Shown piece by piece: positions 25,437-32,692 of a stretch of 64,000 nucleotides of DNA. Origin of the DNA: Heyndrickxia sporothermodurans (GTDB lineage: Bacteria; Bacillota; Bacilli; Bacillales; Bacillaceae_C); assembly GCA_016756695.1 (NCBI GenBank), contig CP066701.1, positions 232,001-296,000 on the forward strand, read 5' to 3'. The notes below the pieces were generated by a model, which ran no database searches, had not been told where the DNA came from, and saw nothing but the letters and a program-made list of their open reading frames with translations. How positions within the stretch are numbered: position 1 is the stretch's first letter; each line of letters begins with the position of its first letter. The translations under genes were made by a program, and so were the position numbers.

Positions 25437-26423
25437 TTGAAAGGAATGCTAGCAATGTCTGAAGTTAATTGTATCAAATTATTACGAAATCGAAAATCAC
25501 TATCTATAAATGAAATTTCAAAAACGTTGGGGATTAATTGGAGAACTGCAAAGAAATATGCAGATGACGATCAAGTCCCCAAAGAAATGGTTAAAAAGAA
25601 AAGTGGAATGATGTATGAGGAAAATTGGGGGGAGATAGTTTCCGACTGGCTAGGAGAAGATGAAAAGTTAAAGAAAAAATTAAGAAGGACTAATAAAAAG
25701 ATTTTTAATGATCTTGTAAAAATGGGGTTCACGGGGTCCTATCGAACCCTCTGTTATTTCATCGCTGACTGGCGTGAAGGTAAAGATCGCATAGAAGAAA
25801 GGGATAAGAATTCGGAACGTTTGGATCATCCGCCAGCTGAGGCACAAGTTGATTTTGGAATAACTGAGGCCGTGAAGGATGGGAAGTATATTGATGTTCA
25901 TTGTCTTCTGATGACACTTCCTTATAGTAATGTAGCTTACTGTATACCATTGCCAGGCGAAAATCAAGAATGCTTTTTACATGGGCTCAAAGCGATGTTT
26001 AATCAACTTGGTGGAGTACCTAAGAAAGTTCGGATTGATAATTTAAAGGCAGCAGTTATTCAGCCGAGGGGAAGAAATCAAGAGGCAACGTTCACAGACG
26101 AATTCCTCCAATTTGCAAGTCACTACGGTTTTGAACCGCAGGTTTGTAATCCAAGAAGTGGGCATGAGAAAGGAAATGTGGAAAATAAAGTAGGTTATAT
26201 TCGGTACAACTTTGTAACACCATCACCTGTAATAAATAACCTTGAGCATTTGTCTCAAATCCTAGAAGAACATTTAACCAAGGACCGTGAGCGTGTTCAT
26301 TATGAAAAGCATGTCCCCATTCGAAAATTACTAGAGGAGGAACATCAATATCTTTTAGCCTTACCCGATGAAGATTATCCTGTAAAAAAGCATCTTTTGC
26401 CATATGCATTTCATCTAATATAA
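25437..26423 (+). pseudogene. istA: IS21 transposase IstA, 3'-truncated
   Basis: The frame gives 328 residues with an N-terminal helix-turn-helix (LSINEISKTLGINWRTAKKYA), a catalytic core with PAEAQVDFGI (Asp), VPKKVRIDNLKAAV (Asp) and PRSGHEKGNVENKVGYIR (Glu), followed by LALPDEDYPV. Native sequence stops around 26411; the last 12 residues (KKHLLPYAFHLI) come from the antisense of the inserted AAA gene. The usual C-terminal 150 or so residues are lost or partly represented by the small frame at 28828. Start: an ATG at 25446 is near; the upstream AGGTTGAAAGGA suits a start at 25437-25446. Confidence 0.8.
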
Positions 26424-26799
26424 ACACGGGAGTAATTTTTCGTTCTCCTGCCATTCGCTCAATCCCTTGTTGAATTTGCCGAAAAAGATCTACCTTACGA
26501 AACTTCGGCTCTTCTCCTAGGCCATAGACTAATCCTCGATAAAAATCCATTACACCGCCTGTTGAAAGGGGGAAATAGACGACATGATAGAGGGAAGGAT
26601 TCAATGATTCCTTAAAAGTACGCAAGGTAAATGTTTTTCCTGCTCCAGGGTCTCCCGTAATAAGTCCAATTCCTTTTGATTGCTGTAAATACTTTAATGC
26701 GCTCAATGCCCCATGATAATCCGATGAAGGAAAAGCGTCTGAAGGTCGTAAATCCTTTGAAAAAGGAGTTTGGGCTAAGGAATAAAAAGATTTATACAT
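26412..26799 (-). pseudogene. AAA ATPase (TniB/ExeA-like) of the inserted transposon, 3'-truncated
   Basis: The first ~130 residues read MYKSFYSLAQTPFSKDLRPSDAFPSSDY with Walker A GDPGAGKT and Walker B VFILDEMHMAKD, then stop being AAA-like at KDAFLQ, where the sequence joins istA. ExeA/TniB-type proteins are about 260 residues, so half is missing. The frame continues to 26092 only as antisense of istA. Its start overlaps the end of the DDE gene by 8 bases, as usual for this pair. Such ATPases select the target and activate the DDE transposase. Confidence 0.75.
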
Positions 26800-28054
26800 G
26801 ATCTCGTTCCTCCTTCTGTTCTTCTACTTGAGATACTGAAAAGGGAGAACGGACTCGTTTTACATATGCATTATCCTTCATAGATACAGGCGTGGCTTCT
26901 GCTACCTTCTTATCATCTTCAAATATATAGACCCCATGTTCATCCAATCGCACATCGATGGAGGATCCTATAAAACGAGAAGGAACTTCGTAAAGGTGCT
27001 TATTCAACGTAATGGTCGAATCCGCCTTTACCTTTCGTTGTTCCCGTTTCAAGAAGATGGTGTCCAGAATGGATGGATCCTCCAGATAGGTGATATTTTC
27101 AAGTTGTGCGTGAAACATTTCATGTGGGGTTCTTCCTTCTAAGGACGCATGTACCCTTCGATGATAATCTTCTTCTAACCAACGCCAAAACCTTTCATTT
27201 AATTCCTCTAGTGAATGAACTGGGTTGGCCTGCAATAAAGGATAAAACCTTGTTTGAACGGTTTTAAAGAACCTTTCAATTTTCCCTTTGCTTTGAGGAT
27301 CATACGGTTGTGTGTGAGCCAGAGTGATTCCAAGCTGAGCACACGCATATTGAAGCGTTTCGGATCGATAGATCTTGCCATTATCCGCATAAATAATGGT
27401 TGGTTTTCCTCTTCTGATTAACGCCTCTTTGGTTACGACTCTTAATCCATCGAATTTCTCGGATGAGAAGAACTCTGCATACGGAACTAGGCGCGAACAG
27501 TCATCAATATAAGCAATCAAATAAGTTTTTTTGCTTTTTCCATTGATCCGAACGTATGGGCCATGGGATAAATCGGCCTGCCATAATACATTTACTTTGT
27601 CATGGGCGAACCTTTTTCGTTCCGGGCTTGCCACGATACTTTTCCCTACAAGATTGTGTTTTTTGAGTAATCGGTTTATAGTAGAGTAAGATACTTGTTT
27701 TTTTGTGATCTCTCCTTTCTCCAGAAGTTGTTCGTAGAAGACACTGACTGGCATATGGAGAGATTTTTTTCGTATTTCAAGAATTTGATCTAGATCATCG
27801 GGTGATAGTCTTCTAGAATTCCCTCGATCCATCCGTTTTTTCGGCTTTAGTGCTTCAAATCCATTTCGTTGATAATGAAGCAGCCATTCTTTTATTGTTT
27901 TTACGGCAATTTTCCGTTCTCCGTAATAAGGAATAGAATGAATTTTCCCCTCTAATCCTTTCAAATATTCATTTGAATCAATTTGTCCATTAAATAATGG
28001 GGCAATGAGCCCATATCGAAATAAAGCTACTTGTTCACGTTCTTTTTCATTCAT
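26792..28054 (-). CDS. DDE transposase, Mu/TniA-like (rve plus Mu C-terminal domain)
   Basis: The 420-residue protein has an N-terminal helix-turn-helix (IAVKTIKEWLLHYQRNGFEALKPKKRMDRG), a second HTH around KKQVSYSTINRLLKKHNL, an integrase core with VLWQADLSHGPYV, PTIIYADNGKIYRS and GKIERFFKTVQTRF (D, D, E), and a beta-barrel C-terminal part. It appears whole. It acts with the truncated ATPase downstream, so the transposon is probably no longer mobile. AGGAGGAAGATTCC precedes the ATG. Confidence 0.85.
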   Translation of the reverse strand: MNEKEREQVALFRYGLIAPLFNGQIDSNEYLKGLEGKIHSIPYYGERKIAVKTIKEWLLHYQRNGFEALKPKKRMDRGNSRRLSPDDLDQILEIRKKSLHMPVSVFYEQLLEKGEITKKQVSYSTINRLLKKHNLVGKSIVASPERKRFAHDKVNVLWQADLSHGPYVRINGKSKKTYLIAYIDDCSRLVPYAEFFSSEKFDGLRVVTKEALIRRGKPTIIYADNGKIYRSETLQYACAQLGITLAHTQPYDPQSKGKIERFFKTVQTRFYPLLQANPVHSLEELNERFWRWLEEDYHRRVHASLEGRTPHEMFHAQLENITYLEDPSILDTIFLKREQRKVKADSTITLNKHLYEVPSRFIGSSIDVRLDEHGVYIFEDDKKVAEATPVSMKDNAYVKRVRSPFSVSQVEEQKEERDHV

Positions 28055-28140
28055 GGAATCTTCCTCCTTTTAATAGAAGGACAACCGGTTATCCATGATT
28101 CCATTCTACTTTCTCCGACATTTTATGACGATGAAAAAGT

Positions 28141-28358
28141 ATGTGGGATGAATAATATTTTCATATCTCTCCATTTTTGATAGAATTAATTTGCCATAAG
28201 GTATTTTGAAAAATGACCCCAGCTCCTTCGTAAGAAGGGTGATTCGCCAAAATCAAGGATCATTTTCATATATTTTATGGCTTCCTTTTTTTATATCACC
28301 TGACATTCCGATCACTCGCCCTAGACTAACAAAGAAACTATGGACCCAATTCACATTC
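28141..28358. other. Noncoding DNA between transposon genes
   Basis: A/T-rich sequence between the DDE gene leader and the DUF6431 frame. No gene or clear structure is recognised. Confidence 0.3.
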
Positions 28359-28715
28359 TTAAGATAACGATTCAGATGAAACTTTAGTAGCTGACGGTCG
28401 CCATTTGATTTTTTCCTCCAGATTTTGAAGAACCCGCCCTAAAATAGTATGTATAGTATGTTGGTAGTACGGAATAAGAAAATCAGGAAGAATCGAAAAA
28501 TTCGCTTCACAGTGTAAACATTTCATACGACAAATTGGGATTCTAATAGAAAACTCCTCCGTAACCGCATACCGCCAGTAATAACCGTTCCGATGTAGAT
28601 TTCCAGGAGAGGGGCATTTACAGTTTGGGCACTCTTCAAACAAAGGAAATTCGTTCTTTTTTCCCTTTGCCTCATACTCTATTAATTCAATACCAAAATC
28701 ATGCGGAATGATCAT
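28359..28715 (-). CDS. DUF6431-like zinc-ribbon protein of the transposon
   Basis: The 118-residue protein has a zinc ribbon formed by CPNCKCPSPGNLHRNGYYWR and CRMKCLHCEANFSILPDFLIPYYQHT. Proteins of this type (DUF6431) occur beside DDE/AAA transposons of Firmicutes and probably help in DNA binding; the family assignment is from memory of such neighbourhoods. The ATG at 28715 follows GGGAGGAG. The last residues (RPSATKVSSESLS) may be eroded. Confidence 0.6.
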   Translation of the reverse strand: MIIPHDFGIELIEYEAKGKKNEFPLFEECPNCKCPSPGNLHRNGYYWRYAVTEEFSIRIPICRMKCLHCEANFSILPDFLIPYYQHTIHTILGRVLQNLEEKIKWRPSATKVSSESLS

Positions 28716-28827
28716 AAAAAAACTCCTCCCAACTAATATGCAAAAAATTTAGCACATTCTGTCGGAGAAGTATATAGATTAATCTGGAGGAATTTGAAAA
28801 AAATATTTGGTTTTTGGAGGAAATAAA

Positions 28828-29115
28828 GTGGCTATTTACAGGGTTGTAACCTATTCACGTTATTCACCTTATCTACCAGGTCGAATCTATGAATATATTA
28901 ATATCAGTAATTTGTCGATAAGAAAAAAAAGACTGAAATGGTTAATTAGCCTACTAGCTAATCATGAAATGGGAGAAATCAATGATCGATTTTACGAGTT
29001 ATTGAATGATCAAACGGAAGAAATGTATGAACCCGATTCTCATCCCTATGATGTCAATTGGGCAATGTATGACGAACTTCAATCCCCTTCTCGCGAAGGG
29101 AGTGATAAGGTTTGA
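28828..29115 (+). CDS. Small protein before istB, possibly the C-terminal part of IstA
   Basis: GTG 28828 follows GGAGG at good distance and gives 95 residues, MAIYRVVTYSRYSPYLPGRI, with a helical middle (SIRKKRLKWLISLLANHEMGEINDRFYELL) and the C-terminal HPYDVNWAMYDELQ. Its stop overlaps the TTG start of istB, the position normally held by the 3' end of istA. So it is either the displaced C-terminal segment of IstA or a separate small IS gene. Both are possible; the ribosome-binding site favours the latter. Confidence 0.5.
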   Translation: MAIYRVVTYSRYSPYLPGRIYEYINISNLSIRKKRLKWLISLLANHEMGEINDRFYELLNDQTEEMYEPDSHPYDVNWAMYDELQSPSREGSDKV

Positions 29116-29831
29116 ATTCTGAACTAAAAAGGATTTGTAAAACTCTTCGCCTCGCCTATGTAGCAGACATAGTTGATACTATCCCATTTGAGAACCCCGA
29201 GCAGTATCTAGAAAGTCTATTACATAGAGAGCTACAACTACGTGAGGAAGCAAAGGCTGAACGTTTAATTAAAAAAGCACGGTTTCTTAGCAAGAAAACT
29301 TTATTTCAATGGAGTGAACAGGTTCGTTTCCCTCCCCACATAGATGCGAAAGAGCTATGTGAACTACATTTTATAAATCAACATGAGAATGTCATTTTAA
29401 CTGGTTCTCCTGGCACTGGGAAAACCTTATTAGCTACAGGGTTAGGGCGTAAGGCCTGTCAAAATGGCTACGAAGTTCGTTTCTATCGTGTGTCTGATTT
29501 AGTCGATACACTAGAAAGAGTATGGAAAGAAGGAAAGCTACAGCAATTTCGAAATAAGTTCAAAAAAGTAGATCTCATAATACTCGATGAAATGGGATAT
29601 ATCCCGTTCAGCAAAGATGGGGCTGAGTTATTATTTCAATTAATATCCGACTGGTATGAACAAAAAAGTTTAATCATCACATCGAACCTTGAATTTAGCC
29701 AATGGAATCGTATTTTTGTCGATTCCAGGCTAACGGCAGCATTAGTCGATCGAGTTATTCATCACGCACATATTTTAAGTTTTACAGGAGATAGTTACAG
29801 AGTTACACACGCACTTTCACGACAAAAATAA
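29112..29831 (+). CDS. istB: IS21 helper ATPase IstB
   Basis: The 239-residue AAA+ protein has Walker A GSPGTGKT (about residue 100), KVDLIILDEMGYIPF as Walker B and ITSNLEFSQWNRIF with the sensor region, all typical of IstB/DnaC-like ATPases. TTG 29112 overlaps the previous stop. It would assemble on target DNA and stimulate IstA. Intact, but its partner IstA is truncated here. Confidence 0.92.
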   Translation: MNSELKRICKTLRLAYVADIVDTIPFENPEQYLESLLHRELQLREEAKAERLIKKARFLSKKTLFQWSEQVRFPPHIDAKELCELHFINQHENVILTGSPGTGKTLLATGLGRKACQNGYEVRFYRVSDLVDTLERVWKEGKLQQFRNKFKKVDLIILDEMGYIPFSKDGAELLFQLISDWYEQKSLIITSNLEFSQWNRIFVDSRLTAALVDRVIHHAHILSFTGDSYRVTHALSRQK

Positions 29832-29876
29832 TTACTAAAATTAGGCTGGCAAGCTTATGTATTTTTTATTGCACTT

Positions 29877-30689
29877 TTATGTACTTTTTACTTGCAAAAC
29901 ACATCTGTCCTTTTCATCAATATCATCACTGTTGCCAGAGCTATCTATATATTGATATGCCAAGTTAACAGCCTGTTTTAATATTACTTCATCATATGGG
30001 GGATTATTTTCATTTTTTGATGGTTGAACTAAAAAATTTCTATAGTCCTTTGGCCAATATTCTATCCTAACAATGTGTTTTTCTAAGATCTTATAAAAAG
30101 TCTGATATTCATCTGTTAGTTGGTTTTTATCATATCCCTTAGCGATTGTCCCCGCTAATAGATCAGCTAATTGTATAAGAATATTAGACTTACTATTATT
30201 AAATCCGAAACTAGAGAAGTTAAATAAATCGGGGATACTCTTCCGTTTTACATACCCCTTAAATTCTTCCATGAACTCTTTATTTCCATACTCATCAGCT
30301 ACAAGCTCCAGTTGGTCAAAAATTCTAAATAAATCATCATATAATAGTCTATTTAAAAATTTGAAAAAAGACTTCTTATAACGAATTCCTGCATTCTCTC
30401 TTATTTTCCTTTTATCTATGACATAAGCAAATATATTGAAAGGCAGATCTTTTAGTTCACTTAGAATCAAACTTCTCCTTTTATGGTTATTCCTAATTTT
30501 ACTGGACTTCATTTCACCAGCCTGAAAAAACCTCTGCCTTATATATTCTACTTTTTCCTCTAAAATCTCCTTATTAGAACCTTTAACAAGAATAGCAACA
30601 ATTATAAAATGTGTTGAAACGTCATTTTTCTCGAAATCAAATCCATAGTTTCCATATTCATCTACAAAAGCAAATTGAACATTGTTCAC
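29877..30689 (-). CDS. DUF3800 family protein with IS-derived C-terminal end
   Basis: The 270-residue protein begins MNNVQFAFVDEYGNYGFDF, the conserved acidic start (usually YIDESG) of DUF3800, and includes VADEYGNKEF and ILIQLADLLAGTIAKGYD, the conserved LIQ-AD--A motif. DUF3800 has an RNase H-like fold and is frequent in defence islands; its activity is not established. The last eight residues (CVLQVKST) are encoded by the IS21 end, so a short native C-terminus has been replaced. Whether that harms function is unknown. Confidence 0.75.
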   Translation of the reverse strand: MNNVQFAFVDEYGNYGFDFEKNDVSTHFIIVAILVKGSNKEILEEKVEYIRQRFFQAGEMKSSKIRNNHKRRSLILSELKDLPFNIFAYVIDKRKIRENAGIRYKKSFFKFLNRLLYDDLFRIFDQLELVADEYGNKEFMEEFKGYVKRKSIPDLFNFSSFGFNNSKSNILIQLADLLAGTIAKGYDKNQLTDEYQTFYKILEKHIVRIEYWPKDYRNFLVQPSKNENNPPYDEVILKQAVNLAYQYIDSSGNSDDIDEKDRCVLQVKST

Positions 30690-30872
30690 CAGCTATTCAC
30701 TCCAACTTATAGTAATAATTATTGTGAATAATTTCTACAAATTGTTAGCATTTACCTCCCGATTTTGTGAATTATTTGTAACAGTAGCTTTTTTTAAAGT
30801 AATAACAATTTTTTGCGAATTGGGCATTATTCGTTTTTAAAAAACTTGAATGGGATTTTCAAAAAATGCAAA
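30690..30872. other. Noncoding DNA shared with a second place at 39.25 kb
   Basis: The part from about 30800 is homologous to 39260-39340, as part of the duplicated PemK locus. No gene is seen. Confidence 0.5.
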
Positions 30873-30904
30873 AAACGGGAGAGCCATATACTGCTTTCCC
30901 GTTT
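30873..30904 (-). terminator. Terminator after the PemK toxin gene
   Basis: AAACGGGA and TCCCGTTT with the shared inner bases form a stem around GAGCCATATACTGCTT; on the minus strand it is followed by TTTTTGCATTTTTT. The same hairpin is kept at 39333-39364. Confidence 0.7.
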
Positions 30905-30923
30905 CCATTAAATCATACATATA

Positions 30924-31238
30924 TTAAAAATAATTTCTTATTGTTTTCAACACTCTATCTAAATCATGTTCATGTAACTTTCCGATTTTAAATAATAATT
31001 CTTTAAAATGTACTGTGTTTAATTTCGAACATCTAACAACTGAGGGTTTATCTAATCCCGCTTCATTCCAATATTCTATGACAACATCAAATTCATTTCT
31101 TGCATGTTGACTTGTAACAGTAGCAATCAAGTGATCTAATTCTACAATTACATTATCATTGCTCACTATAACGACAGGTCTTCTCTTTCCATTTAACTCT
31201 ACTGTCCATACTTCTCCACGCCTGCCTGTTTTACTCAT
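30924..31238 (-). CDS. PemK/MazF-family toxin (mRNA interferase)
   Basis: The 104-residue protein MSKTGRRGEVWTVELNGKRRPVVIVSND has the RGEVW and RRPVVIVS motifs of the PemK/MazF SH3-like fold, then LIATVTSQ and PSVVRCSKLNTV with the catalytic Arg/Thr region. Toxins of this family cut mRNA at short sequences. The ATG overlaps the antitoxin stop (ATGAGTAA), the usual order of antitoxin then toxin. A decayed second copy is at 39.3 kb. Confidence 0.88.
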   Translation of the reverse strand: MSKTGRRGEVWTVELNGKRRPVVIVSNDNVIVELDHLIATVTSQHARNEFDVVIEYWNEAGLDKPSVVRCSKLNTVHFKELLFKIGKLHEHDLDRVLKTIRNYF

Positions 31239-31392
31239 CTTCTTTACCCCAAAATATTTCTTCTTTTTCTTTTATTATTTGTTCTTTAGGAGGTCTACTG
31301 TCAAAATAATTATCAAATAACATATTGAGTAATTTAATCCGTTCACTATTATCCATTTCTTCAATTGCTTTCATGATCTCATCAGCAGTCAT
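31231..31392 (-). CDS. Antitoxin partner of the PemK-type toxin
   Basis: The 53-residue frame starts at ATG 31392 behind GAGGTGG and reads MTADEIMKAIEEMDNSERIK, ending EEIFWGKEDE. It is acidic and helical, ends in a charged tail that could wrap the toxin, and overlaps the toxin gene by 8 bases. No known DNA-binding domain is recognised. The assignment rests on size, overlap and order. Confidence 0.7.
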   Translation of the reverse strand: MTADEIMKAIEEMDNSERIKLLNMLFDNYFDSRPPKEQIIKEKEEIFWGKEDE

Positions 31393-31720
31393 TTATAACC
31401 ACCTCATTAATTATAAATTGATTTAAATCAATTATACAATAGCATTAAATATTACCCAAACCTAAAAGCAAAGTAAACTAGTAGTATCGAACGTATATTA
31501 TTCATTAGAAATACATATAAAAAAGACAAGAATTAATTATCACCCTGTCCTATCTTTTTCGAGAAAAAATAGTATCTTATCCCATGAATTACTGTAAAAT
31601 ATATCCTACGATCTACACATCTTATATCGTCTATTTTTTTAGATGATTGGATGCATTATTATGCCACCCATAAGATAAAGCCTGCATCGATTCCCTCTAC
31701 CAATTTATTAAATCTATTTT
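31393..31720. other. Intergenic region between the TA operon and fic
   Basis: About 330 A/T-rich bases holding the promoter of the TA pair on the minus strand. No gene is recognised. A weak hairpin TAAAAAAGACAAGAATT region follows no clear pattern. Confidence 0.3.
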
Positions 31721-32446
31721 TTAGATTGTACTTAAATATAAATCTAACGAATCTTCCGCCTCATTTGCGACCAACTGAATAAAATCATCATAATCCTTTT
31801 GGGTATGTGCTTTATCTAATGCTTCGTAATATTTTAAGCGATTTTCTACCTTGATAACGACAGGTGGGTAGCCCTCTTTCATGAGTTCCAAATTTAATAA
31901 TAAACGGGAAGTACGACCATTCCCATCGATAAAAGGATGTATTCCGACAAAAATAGCGTGTAACATTGCACCACGAGTAACCGGATGCATTTGTTTTGCT
32001 TCTTGTTCATACCAATTTATAAGCTGCTCCATTTGATCCTTTATAAGGAATGGGGCTGGTGGTCTATGTTTTGCACCCGAAATAAATACTTGCTGATCCC
32101 GATATACACCCGCATATTCATCATCGATGCCTTTTAATACAAGCCGATGCAGATTTTTAATCTGCCATTCTGAAAAGGGTTCTTTATTTTGGACAATTTC
32201 TTCTACATAAAAAATCGCATCACGATGATTTATTACTTCTAAGTGTTCACGCATCGTTTTCCCACCAACTGTGATCCCTTCAAGAACTATTTTCGTTTCA
32301 TTTATTGTTAATGTGTTCCCTTCGATTGCATTTGTGTTATATGTCCATTCAAGCAATAACTTTTCGCGTAAACTACTTAATGTATACTTTGGTAAAGGTC
32401 GACTTGCATCAAGAAGAGCCTTTTTCTGATCAATTTGTTCAAACAT
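31721..32446 (-). CDS. Fic/DOC family protein (AMP-transferase type)
   Basis: The 241-residue protein has the Fic core HPFIDGNGRTSRLLLN (active-site His near residue 170) and an N-terminal TNAIEGN motif near residue 39, matching the (S/T)xxxE(G/N) inhibitory helix of class II Fic proteins, which is built into the same chain. Fic enzymes usually transfer AMP from ATP to hydroxyl groups of target proteins. ATG 32446 follows GAGGTGAG. It lies between a TA module and a Wadjet operon, so a role in defence or toxin control is possible but not shown. Confidence 0.9.
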   Translation of the reverse strand: MFEQIDQKKALLDASRPLPKYTLSSLREKLLLEWTYNTNAIEGNTLTINETKIVLEGITVGGKTMREHLEVINHRDAIFYVEEIVQNKEPFSEWQIKNLHRLVLKGIDDEYAGVYRDQQVFISGAKHRPPAPFLIKDQMEQLINWYEQEAKQMHPVTRGAMLHAIFVGIHPFIDGNGRTSRLLLNLELMKEGYPPVVIKVENRLKYYEALDKAHTQKDYDDFIQLVANEAEDSLDLYLSTI

Positions 32447-32692
32447 TCTATCTCACCTCATAGGGTTTTGTCCTTTACTTTCCTACCATTCTCTTTCTAC
32501 AAAAAAGGAGAATTTCCTCCCTAATGAGCTTACTCAATATTTCTACTTTTCCAAAATTAAATAGCTATTTCCTTATATCTTTTGTTATAAATTTCCCCAT
32601 CAATAACAATAGATTCGAACCATTCCATCGCTTCCTGATTGTTCATCTGTATATTTTCCCCTTTTCAATAACTTAAGTCTGTTCCTTCGTCC

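Larger units (their letters stand above)
28111..28769. repeat. Pair of inverted terminal-type motifs TGTCGGAGAA
   Basis: TGTCGGAGAA occurs at 28111-28120 on the minus strand (followed by AGTAGAATGG) and at 28760-28769 on the plus strand (followed by GTATATAG). They point outward and enclose the DUF6431 gene. They may be terminal or subterminal transposase sites of the DDE/AAA transposon. Only the shared 10 to 13 bases are seen. Confidence 0.5.
25301..29903 (+). mobile_element. IS21-family element, itself interrupted by a truncated DDE/AAA transposon
   Basis: The left end TGTATGGCAAAATAAAAGTG and the right end (complement) TGTTTTGCAAGTAAAAAGTA both begin TGT and contain repeated AAGTACATAA, AAAAGTGCA and CTTGCCAGCC blocks, as is usual in IS21 termini. 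istA lies at 25437 and istB at 29112. Between about 26412 and 28800 lie genes of another transposon on the minus strand. No target duplication is seen: the left flank is a PHP gene and the right flank is the 3' end of a DUF3800 gene, so a deletion or rearrangement joined different loci. Confidence 0.8.
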
